A stretch of DNA of 64,000 nucleotides from Sinorhizobium fredii (lineage in GTDB: Bacteria > Pseudomonadota > Alphaproteobacteria > Rhizobiales > Rhizobiaceae): the NCBI RefSeq assembly GCF_002944405.1, contig NZ_CP024309.1, forward strand, positions 124,001 through 188,000, written 5' to 3'. The notes under the pieces are model-generated. The model ran no database searches. It was not told the origin of the DNA and was given only the letters and a program-made list of their open reading frames with translations. Shown in pieces: positions 57,163-64,000 of this stretch; the first letter of the stretch is position 1; every line of letters begins with the position of its first letter. Position numbers and translations under genes: made by a program.

Positions 57163-58128
57163 CTACCGAACGACTGGCTCGCCATGATAGCGTCGCTTCG
57201 ACGGTTTCGAGACGCCAAATCCGACCTCCATCATCAGACGCGGCTTCTCCTTTGCCAACGTGCCCATATGGAAGCCAAATGGATCTTCGACGAAGCCTGA
57301 GCCCGCCTTGCCGGTCAAAGTGATGGCATTCTCCTCGCCGTAGGAGGCCAGCACTTCCTCGGCGGCATGGCCGACAAGGAGCGTCAGTTGATGCTTCAAA
57401 CGCCTGCGATTGTGGCTGCCGCGCACGTAGACATGAGGACCGGAAGTGGCATCCACGTCTGACAGATAGAAGAAAAACTTCAACATTCGCCAGTCATCGA
57501 GGTCGAAGTGGAACTTGAAGGAAGCCCGGCTCAGATCCGCATCCGAGGCATTTCGCGTCGGGAAGCTCCACCACGTCCTTGTGGTGATCAACCTCGCTTC
57601 GCCGCCGAGATAGTGCCTTGCCACGTTGAGAAGCAGGGGGTCTTGCTGCACGGCTAAGGCGGCCGGGCATTGCATAATCTGCTCATAATGATGGCCGCTC
57701 AAAATAGTCCGGCCGAAACGGCGCTCAGCTTCGGCATGATCGCCGGCCAGGAACTCGAGCCTGCGGTCGAAATTGCCGAAGCAGGGTGTCTCGTGTCCAA
57801 AGCGCGCAATTTCCTCTTGAATGGGGCGTGGCAGGGTCAGGCCTGAAAAAATACCTGTTCTTCTCAGTTCCGCCGCGATCGCTTCTGCTTGGAGGTCGCC
57901 AAAAATGGAAGGCGTGGCAACCTTGTCCTGCACCACGCGTCTTGCGGTTAGCCAATGCGCCTTGCGGAACGGCATCAAGCGCGCCAATAGGAACATCGGC
58001 AGCCAAGCCGGGTTCTCCCGCACATCCGAAAGATACGTAGGAACTCGGGCAGCTATCCGGCGGATCGTCCCGCCGCTGCGGGCGATTGCTTCGAGGTCCT
58101 TCGGATCAGAGTGAGCGGGACTAATCAT
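57163..58128 (-). CDS. Phytanoyl-CoA dioxygenase-like Fe(II)/2-oxoglutarate oxygenase
   Basis: A 321-residue protein of the PhyH-like fold. The iron triad is suggested by FKFHFDLDDWRML (H-x-D, about residue 200) and FGFHMGTL, with KPRLMMEVGFG giving the 2-oxoglutarate arginine. FFYLSDVDATSGPHVYVRGSH is the family's core strand. These enzymes hydroxylate small molecules or lipids. The ATG at 58128 follows GAAAGG; the frame opens at 58254. A nod box faces it about 300 bases upstream, and nodD is divergent beyond that. Substrate unknown. Confidence 0.8.
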   Translation of the reverse strand: MISPAHSDPKDLEAIARSGGTIRRIAARVPTYLSDVRENPAWLPMFLLARLMPFRKAHWLTARRVVQDKVATPSIFGDLQAEAIAAELRRTGIFSGLTLPRPIQEEIARFGHETPCFGNFDRRLEFLAGDHAEAERRFGRTILSGHHYEQIMQCPAALAVQQDPLLLNVARHYLGGEARLITTRTWWSFPTRNASDADLSRASFKFHFDLDDWRMLKFFFYLSDVDATSGPHVYVRGSHNRRRLKHQLTLLVGHAAEEVLASYGEENAITLTGKAGSGFVEDPFGFHMGTLAKEKPRLMMEVGFGVSKPSKRRYHGEPVVR

Positions 58129-58423
58129 TCTATTGCCTTTCGTACTTTTATTTTTTCCCGCGTACCTCGCCAATGACGCACGGCAGATCCTGAAATCAGC
58201 GAGCCGCTCGAACAAGCATTCGAGGTCGGTGAAGTGACTGCGAAGATCGCGCATTCTTCGTTGCAGAGATCCCGATCGTCGGAGTTGAGCGTCTCAACAT
58301 CGTTTTTCGCCTTGGTTTAACACGGGGCGGATCGTACCCGACGGCGCATGGCCGACGAACACCTCAGAAATGTTCGACCCGCTGCGCTCGCGGAGGGGTT
58401 GTTCTAATGCAACATCCCGTGCG

Positions 58424-58470
58424 GTCGGGAAAAATAGAATGTTTGGATGGAATGCATCCAGGCTATGGAT
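58424..58470 (-). promoter_or_regulatory. nod box facing the dioxygenase-like gene
   Basis: Read on the minus strand it begins ATCCATAGCCTGGATG, which contains the NodD half-site ATC-N9-GAT exactly, and continues ATCCAAACATTC then ATTTTTCC. The promoter-proximal 25 bases match the classical consensus at about 19 positions by my count. Total length 47 bases equals a standard nod box. The rest of the 58129-58858 interval holds no recognisable gene. Confidence 0.75.
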
Positions 58471-58834
58471 AGTATCGCAAGGTTGCTTCTTCAACGCGTG
58501 AGTTTCATGCGAGCGGCGACTTTGCGCTTCGATAACCGACACGCAGCATCTGGTTGAAGAGCTTCTTGCATACAATCTCTTCGATCGTCGGGCAACAAGT
58601 TTTCGCGGGACGAATTAAGCCGGGCCGCTGATGTCTTCAGTTCGCCGTCCCCATCCACCAGCAAATTCAATATGTGTCTGCGGATGTGGATCATGTTGAA
58701 CTGCGATGCCGCGCAGCTCCAGTGTCACGTTTTTGCTTGGTCCTTCGTTGAGGCCGACCGGGCCGGGCGGGCTGCCATGATTTCGAACAATTTGTATTAC
58801 TAATTAAGAATGCTGGTAGTTTGGGATGGCAACC

Positions 58835-58849
58835 ATCCACGTTTTGGAT
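58835..58849. promoter_or_regulatory. NodD-type ATC-N9-GAT motif at the nodD start
   Basis: ATCCACGTTTTGGAT carries the ATC-N9-GAT core found in nod boxes, ending only 9 bases before the nodD ATG. It could serve autoregulation, but it lacks the rest of a nod box and is too close to the start to be an activating site. Confidence 0.4.
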
Positions 58850-58858
58850 AGATGACGC

Positions 58859-59863
58859 ATGCGGTTCAAGGGCCTTGATCTAAATCTCCTCGTCGCGCTC
58901 GACGCTTTGATGAGCGAGCGTAATCTTACGGCGGCGGCGCGCCGCATCAATCTCAGCCAGTCGGCGATGAGCGCGGCCGTTGCCCGGTTGCGCAGCTATT
59001 TTCGTGATGAGCTGTTCACAATGGCGGGGCGCGAATTTATCCCGACGCCGCGTGCGGAAGGGCTCGCCTCCGCAGTGCGCGAGGCTCTGCTGCAGATCCA
59101 GCACTCCATTGTTTCCTGGGAGGCGTTCAAACCGGCCGACTCAAATCGCCGCTTTAAAATCGTGCTCTCCGATTACGTCACGCTCGTGTTTTTCGAAAAG
59201 ATCGTGGAGCGTGCGGCGCGGGAAGCTCCTGGCGTCAGCTTCGATTGTCGGCCTCCCGCGGACGACAATGAGGACCTTCTCCGGCGCGGCGACGTCGATG
59301 TGCTAATCCTGCCGGAAATGTTGATGTCGAGCACTAATCCTCGAACAAGGCTTTTCGGCGATAAATATGTTTGCGTCGGCTGCCGAACGAACGAGCAACT
59401 GTCGGAGCCACTTACATTCGAGAGATATATGTCGATGGGGCATGTTGCGGTCAAGTTCGGCAATAGCCGAAGGCCAGGCCTCGAGGAATGGTATCTGCTC
59501 GAGCACGGTCTGAAGAGACGGATCGACGTCGTCGTACAGGGTTTCAGCATGATTCCGCCTATGCTGTTCGGCACCGAGCGGATAGGAACCATGCCCTTAA
59601 GGCTGGCGCAGCTTTTCGCAAAAACAATACCGCTGCAGATTGTCGAGCTTCCCCTGCCACTCCCCCCAATTATCGAGGCGGCTCAATGGCCCGCGCTTCA
59701 CGATAGTGATCCGGCCAGTCTTTGGCTGCGCGAGATGATAGTAGAGGAGGCGTCGCGTATGGCTTCGCCCCTTCCCACGACCGAGCCCCTCGTCGGACAG
59801 ACCAGCACGAGTATTGACCTGCTCACCTCCGATCTGCGGACTTCTTCAGGGCCATGGCTCTAA
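58859..59863 (+). CDS. nodD: NodD, LysR-type flavonoid-responsive activator
   Basis: A 334-residue LysR protein with the NodD N-terminus [20 protein letters not shown] and HTH ([21 protein letters not shown]). Further NodD hallmarks are [46 protein letters not shown] and the C-terminal [20 protein letters not shown]. It is about 20 residues longer than many NodDs at the C-terminus. It activates nod-box promoters with plant flavonoids. I cannot say which copy (D1, D2 or D3) it is. Confidence 0.93.
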   Translation: MRFKGLDLNLLVALDALMSERNLTAAARRINLSQSAMSAAVARLRSYFRDELFTMAGREFIPTPRAEGLASAVREALLQIQHSIVSWEAFKPADSNRRFKIVLSDYVTLVFFEKIVERAAREAPGVSFDCRPPADDNEDLLRRGDVDVLILPEMLMSSTNPRTRLFGDKYVCVGCRTNEQLSEPLTFERYMSMGHVAVKFGNSRRPGLEEWYLLEHGLKRRIDVVVQGFSMIPPMLFGTERIGTMPLRLAQLFAKTIPLQIVELPLPLPPIIEAAQWPALHDSDPASLWLREMIVEEASRMASPLPTTEPLVGQTSTSIDLLTSDLRTSSGPWL

Positions 59864-60077
59864 AGGGAGGCATGCCATCCTTGCTGGTTCAGGCATGGAA
59901 AGGCCCGAGCGCGTTCAGTAAATTCGGCGGCAGGGCCCACAGGAGCGCTTGGAGTTCCGATCGCGTGCCCTCTTCGGGTGTAAGCGCTGTTCCAATCACA
60001 CGTTGATAGATGTCAATAGCGCCAGCTCGGCATTTGGCTAGAGCTAAGAACGGTCGGCGATTTTTCACACCGGAGCT

Positions 60078-60554
60078 TTGCTGGACATTTCACCGCGTAG
60101 CGACGATAGTCCGCCGATAGCAGAGCACATCAGGTACCCGATGCCCTATTACCACGCTACATGGCGGCGTCACCTCCCTTCGATTTTGAAGCATGGCCTC
60201 GGCGGAGCGCCGCCAGATTCCCAGAACTTTCCGGTCGAAGCAGGTGTCTATCTTGCCCGAAATCCCGCGGTCTCAGTGGCGTTCATGATCGAAAGTTACC
60301 TTGAAAGCTCCGACACGATCGACATTACGCCTTCTCAGGTGGTCGAAGCCATCTGCGTCCTTGTCATAGATGACAGTCGAGTCACGGAACGCCTGATAAG
60401 TGCGGACCCCAACATTGATAGAACGGACATAACAGTCCTTTACCGAGGCATTGTGGATGTTACGGGTATGCCGATCTTGGGGGTGGACGACGTCATCGAT
60501 TCTCCTATCACAGTCGACGAGGTCACTGCTCTTCCGTCTGGCTTGTCAGAGTAG
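60078..60554 (+). CDS. Hypothetical protein with possible ADP-ribosyltransferase-like fold
   Basis: A 158-residue protein. The segment PYYHATWRRHLPSILKHGLG followed by GVYLARNPAVSVAFM resembles the H-x-T...Y-L pattern of KptA/ART-type NAD-binding folds. An acidic C-terminus follows (VLYRGIVDVTGMPILGVDDV). A TTG at 60078 starts the listed frame; an ATG at 60141, just before the PYYHAT motif, is the alternative. It is unlinked to a recognisable antitoxin or immunity gene. The family link is by motif only. Confidence 0.55.
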   Translation: MLDISPRSDDSPPIAEHIRYPMPYYHATWRRHLPSILKHGLGGAPPDSQNFPVEAGVYLARNPAVSVAFMIESYLESSDTIDITPSQVVEAICVLVIDDSRVTERLISADPNIDRTDITVLYRGIVDVTGMPILGVDDVIDSPITVDEVTALPSGLSE

Positions 60555-60794
60555 GCCCATGGCAGCAGCACTGTTTGGTGGTGTTCAGGCAAACTTCTTT
60601 GTCAACCGCGCGATGGTGGCGCTTGGTTCTGCGTGATTCCCTTGCGGGTAACATGACGTTGGAAGATTCCAGTTCAGGCGCAAAACAGAGCCGTTGGTGG
60701 TGCGGCACCACCACCTTCGTGTAGGACGGTATCTATGGACAGGCGGTAGGCGGCCAGGGAGCTTTCAAGGTTTCTACGATGAGCGAATTGCAGT

Positions 60795-61184
60795 TCACCA
60801 CAACCGTCTGACGGCTGGGAGTGTATCGAACACCTCGTCCGCTGAGATCAACGGGGCTCCAAAATCCAACGCACTTGCTGCGAGCAGACGGTCAAATGGG
60901 TCGCGATGCTCCCACTCAAGTGTGGCCCCCTTCAAACAGATCTCTGGCGCCAGCGCGGCAATTCTGCCACCCTGTTCCACCAGCAGGCTCGGCAGATCGT
61001 TGACGAATGGCTTCATCTCCGGCCACTTGCCGATACGAACCTTCTGCCCTATCTCAAAAAAGCTGATCGGACTGACGAAAACGCTGGCGGCCTCTGTGAT
61101 GAGAGCGGTTGCCTTGGCAGATAGGCGTCCATCGCCGGTCAGCGACCATGCCCATGCATGGGTGTCGAGAAGGACAGTCGTCAC
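60795..61184 (-). CDS. PIN-domain toxin, VapC-like
   Basis: A 129-residue PIN-domain RNase of a type II toxin-antitoxin pair. Acidic residues of the metal site are in VLLDTHAWAW, VSPISFFEIG and HRDPFDRLLAASA, the last being the classic PIN motif. It starts with GTG at 61184, overlapping the antitoxin stop (GTGA), so translation is coupled; an ATG at 61199 is possible. Such genes cleave RNA when the antitoxin is lost and stabilise plasmids. Confidence 0.88.
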   Translation of the reverse strand: MTTVLLDTHAWAWSLTGDGRLSAKATALITEAASVFVSPISFFEIGQKVRIGKWPEMKPFVNDLPSLLVEQGGRIAALAPEICLKGATLEWEHRDPFDRLLAASALDFGAPLISADEVFDTLPAVRRLW

Positions 61185-61414
61185 GCTTGACCTTCCCAAA
61201 GCGCCAACTCATCCTCACTCATTGGCTCGAAGAAATCGGGCCCGTCTCCTGTAACCTTGCCTTTAAGCAGCCCGATCGTGAACTTGCTTTGCGGGATGGC
61301 AACAATCCGGGCTACAGGGGTTTTGCCCTTGGCGATGACAACTTCTTCGCCAGCCTTCGCCGCCTCTATAAGTTTGGACAAGTTCGTCTTGGCGTTGTGA
61401 ATTGTCACCTGCAT
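61181..61414 (-). CDS. Phd/YefM-type antitoxin
   Basis: A 77-residue antitoxin: MQVTIHNAKTNLSKLIEAAK is the Phd/YefM DNA-binding N-terminus, and the acidic tail (DFFEPMSEDELALWEGQA) would bind and mask the toxin. It precedes and overlaps the PIN-domain gene by four bases, the usual order for antitoxin then toxin. It also represses the operon in known systems. Confidence 0.9.
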   Translation of the reverse strand: MQVTIHNAKTNLSKLIEAAKAGEEVVIAKGKTPVARIVAIPQSKFTIGLLKGKVTGDGPDFFEPMSEDELALWEGQA

Positions 61415-61590
61415 TGGAAACCCCGATTAGCTAACTTAGCCATAAATAGTGCTTTCTCATCTTGAAATCCAGCCCCACTTTGCCGCCGCAGAATCTCGCC
61501 AGCTGTGCGTAGCTTCTTCTTCGCTCTCGCCGGCGGCTGAACGTTCGGCTGTAGAAGGGACGGCCGTGCGGACCTGGATATCACATAGGC

Positions 61591-61845
61591 CTAGTCCCCT
61601 GCAGTCTTCAGCTTTTCCAAGAGCGTTAAAACATCAGCTTGGATATCGAGGCATAAATCCACGTATTCGACTATCAGCTCCTCACGGTGAGGAAAATCCC
61701 TCCGATGCCGCTCAAGCGTCTCGGCCGCTACAGCATAAGCTTCGAATAGGTCGTCCAATTCGCGGCTCTTAGCGTGGTAAAGGAGTTCTCGATGTCGAGG
61801 CAGGGCAAGCGCCAGACGGGCCCGGCCACTTCGTAACTGTGACAT
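61591..61845 (-). CDS. Possible small helical protein, 84 residues
   Basis: The frame starting MSQLRSGRARLALALPRHRE continues into a strongly helical acidic stretch (LDDLFEAYAVAAETLERHRR, then ELIVEYVDLCLDIQADVLTLLEKL). The upstream signal is weak (GGAT at 9 bases). A second minus-strand frame just upstream (61846-61979) may be its broken N-terminal part, so this could be a frameshifted gene. Family unknown. Confidence 0.35.
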   Translation of the reverse strand: MSQLRSGRARLALALPRHRELLYHAKSRELDDLFEAYAVAAETLERHRRDFPHREELIVEYVDLCLDIQADVLTLLEKLKTAGD

Positions 61846-63113
61846 TCTTTCAATCCGATAGCATGGTCCTCGACCCGATGGACGTTTGAGTATCGGGCGC
61901 GGAGAGCCGTCTCGTGGTGCGAATATAGCGCGACAATCAGCATGATACCTTCATCGCGACCGCGACATAAGAATCTCATCTTGATTGACGCCGAGTCTCA
62001 CCTTGATTGTCGCCGTGCATGCCAGCCCACCAGGACAATCCTGCAACTACGAGAGTCCAGCTGGAAAGTTCGCGGGAATTCAACCCACGCTAGGCGGAGG
62101 TATAACGTCAGGTGCGGTGCGACGTTCCCTTGATGAAGCCCAAAGCTACGCAGAACGGGCTGATGCCGCTCTGAGATCTCTCGTCTGGTCAGTTCGAAGT
62201 CGTGGCCATGGGTGGCCAGCGGACGACTGCCGGTCCATCCGGCGGGAGTGCCGCTCCTCGCCCGTACGACGGGCGAAGCCCGCTCTAAACATACAACGTT
62301 TTCGCACATGTCGGCAGTGCCTCTGACTACGACAACAATATCATTGCGCAGGGCCAACAGCTTCAGGAAGCGTCTATCCAGAACGCGGATTTGGGCCATC
62401 CAAATATTCGATTTTACGAATTGGGCGGCGCACCTCATTAGAAAGACATCGGTCGAAGGAAATCAATTACATGGGATCAACTGCGAGCGCAGGAGGGACG
62501 GGAATTGCTCGAAACCGCTCAGATCGAACGGGCTTGCCAAAGATTATGTCAGCGCAACCGGAGAGCACCTCGATGATGGCGGCCGCGCCTGACGCGCTCC
62601 TATCGGGCGCAGTTTCGATTGCGGCCTCCCTCAAGGGGGAGCAAGGAGGACGAGGAGGGCTTGCACGTGTTGCGGTGGAAGTGTGGATTGCAGCGGGCCG
62701 CTCACGCCGAACGCACCAAAACTTTTGCGATTCTCCAGGGCCACGGGGCACTCGACGTAAGGCGGTTCGAAAGTAGTCAGTTCGGCCGGAGCCAGACATG
62801 AGCTCCGCTCAATTTCGACCGGCTGCGTGGTTTCATCAGGGCACGCCGGAATGCATCGCGAGTGCGTAGACGGCACGCAGCATCCACTGCAATCGACGAT
62901 GGTCCTCATCCGCTTTCTGCCCGATTCCTGGTTGCGGTGGCCGAGGGCCACGCCGACGTCTTTTTGTTTCCGGTGAAGATACTGAAGAATGGCAACCTGA
63001 GCGATGTAGCACTCCAGAGAGGCATGAACTTTGCCTTCTTGCAGCATGCAGCCACTGCCTGAGTGCTGCCTTTGCGAACCATCCACCTGAATTGAAAATC
63101 AACAGGTCCTCCA
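61846..63113. other. 1.27-kb stretch without a recognisable gene
   Basis: Overlapping short frames on both strands, none with a good ribosome site plus known motif. Weak protein-like runs are a minus-strand MAQIRVLDRRFLKLLALRND (about 62340-62400) and a plus-strand FLVAVAEGHADVFLFPVKIL (about 62920-62980). The bases just before 63114 form the leader of the acyltransferase gene. The region looks like decayed coding DNA. Confidence 0.4.
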
Positions 63114-64000
63114 ATGTCACGAGAATTCCGACCTGATATCCAGGCCTTGCGGGGTCTAGCCGTTCTGCTGGTTGTGCTCTATCACGCCCACGTCGGGCCG
63201 TTCGGCTATCTCGGCGTTGATATTTTCTTCGTGATTTCCGGCTTTCTCATCACTGGCCTCATCACGAGGCAGCTCGAGCAATCACAGTTCAGCTTTTGGG
63301 AATTCTATTATCGCCGTGCGAGGCGCCTCTTGCCTGCGGCCTACGTCGTCATTGCGCTTACGACGGTCGCTGCGCCTTTCTTCCTGTCAGATGTGGGTCT
63401 GCGGGAGCTCCGAAATCAGGTGTTCGGGGCGCTGACATTTACCGGCAATATTGTTCTCTGGTCTCAAGCGGACTATTTCGGCGGAGCGGCAGAAACGAAG
63501 CCTCTTCTGCACTTCTGGTCGCTCGCTGTCGAAGAACAGTGTTATCTGCTGCTTCCTGCCTTCTTTGCCTTGGCACCCAAAAAATGGTGGCTGTTGGGCG
63601 TTGGTTCGCTCCTGGTCACTAGTGTGATCCTTTGTTTCTACGTGGCATTTCGTCATCCATCCGCCGCGTTTTATCTTTTACCGACGCGCTTTTGGGAAAT
63701 GGCGGTCGGTTCCATCGGGGCGTTGTTGCCCGCCAGCCCTCGCGTGGCTGCCGGGCTTGCGACACTGCGCTTGCCGGCGCTGGGGCTTCTCCTCCTGATT
63801 CCCATTGGACCTTCTGGTTTGCAGGACCCTGTCGTGGATGCCGCTTTAGTTTGCGTCGCAACCCTCATTCTCCTCCTGGCGCCCAGCAAGGAGAGTATGG
63901 CAGTCCGAGGCATGGCAAAACTCGGGGACATCTCGTACTCGCTCTATCTGATCCATTGGCCGGTGCTGGTCTATGTTCGGGCTGCTTGGCTGTCAGAGCC
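63114..64000 (+). CDS. Membrane acyltransferase, OafA/NodX-type (3' end outside window)
   Basis: The first ~295 residues of an Acyl_transf_3 membrane protein. The start MSREFRPDIQALRGLAVLLV leads to the conserved LYHAHVGPFGYLGVDIFFVISGFLI segment, then YYRRARRLLPAAY and LLHFWSLAVEEQCYLLLP; the H of the first motif and R-x10-H pattern are the known active residues. About eight transmembrane helices are visible, with SYSLYLIHWPVLVY near the edge. Relatives O-acetylate polysaccharides or Nod factors. CAGGTCC precedes the ATG. The frame has no stop before 64000. Confidence 0.9.
   Translation, partial: MSREFRPDIQALRGLAVLLVVLYHAHVGPFGYLGVDIFFVISGFLITGLITRQLEQSQFSFWEFYYRRARRLLPAAYVVIALTTVAAPFFLSDVGLRELRNQVFGALTFTGNIVLWSQADYFGGAAETKPLLHFWSLAVEEQCYLLLPAFFALAPKKWWLLGVGSLLVTSVILCFYVAFRHPSAAFYLLPTRFWEMAVGSIGALLPASPRVAAGLATLRLPALGLLLLIPIGPSGLQDPVVDAALVCVATLILLLAPSKESMAVRGMAKLGDISYSLYLIHWPVLVYVRAAWLSE

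Overview
The window looks like part of the symbiotic megaplasmid of a Sinorhizobium (Ensifer) species or a close rhizobial relative. The evidence is a glucosamine synthase gene behind a near-perfect nod box (nodM), a nodD gene, SyrB, a Ros/MucR-type regulator, a hyp hydrogenase-maturation cluster, and a complete microaerobic fixLJ-fixT-fixK-fixNOQP-fixGHIS block in pSymA-like order followed by a Crp/Fnr-family gene. GC content is high in the metabolic and fix genes. Between them lie lower-complexity, decayed stretches with gene relics. No rRNA, tRNA or CRISPR array was seen.

Layout: 1-3301 holds hypF (3' part only)-hypC-hypD-hypE, tightly overlapping. 3441-5533 is nod box plus nodM. 6323-8531 (minus) encodes a glutamine-synthetase-like ligase and its RpiR-type regulator, divergent from a plus-strand operon (8811-17057). 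That operon contains a decayed M20 peptidase, an N-formylglutamate amidohydrolase-like enzyme, an isochorismatase-like amidase, a full Liv-type ABC importer and a class III aminotransferase. 17719-31441 continues nitrogen and carbon scavenging: amidase, Lrp regulator/transaminase pair, aldehyde dehydrogenase, aspartase/fumarase-like lyase, second Lrp regulator/M20 deacylase pair, glutamine-type ABC importer, and acetyl-CoA synthetase. The theme is uptake and stepwise hydrolysis, transamination and oxidation of amides and amines.

31734-37110 is a graveyard with regulators: relics of an IclR regulator and a divergent threonine-dehydratase-like gene, a Ros/MucR protein lacking one zinc-ligand half, two SyrB-type proteins in tandem, and fragments of istB and an EAL-domain gene. 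37642-51799 is the oxygen-responsive block: hemN, FixLJ sensor-regulator, FixT, FixK, cbb3 oxidase (fixNOQP) and its assembly genes (fixGHIS). FixK boxes of the TTGAT-N4-ATCAA type precede hemN, fixN and fixG, and a perfect inverted repeat typical of a FixJ target precedes fixK.

52303-59863 carries host-interaction candidates: an IpaH/NopM-like leucine-rich-repeat protein that stops before any catalytic domain, AraC and XRE (PraR-like) regulators, a TPR protein, a phytanoyl-CoA-dioxygenase-like gene lying behind a second, minus-strand nod box, and nodD. The right end has a small protein with possible ADP-ribosyltransferase-like features, a PIN/Phd toxin-antitoxin pair, about 1.3 kb without a recognisable gene, and the start of a membrane acyltransferase running off the window.

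The best leads for something undescribed are the nod-box-linked dioxygenase (57163-58470), the YHAT-motif protein (60078-60554), the amide-utilisation operon with its candidate RpiR operator (6323-17057), and the truncated LRR effector (52303-53337).
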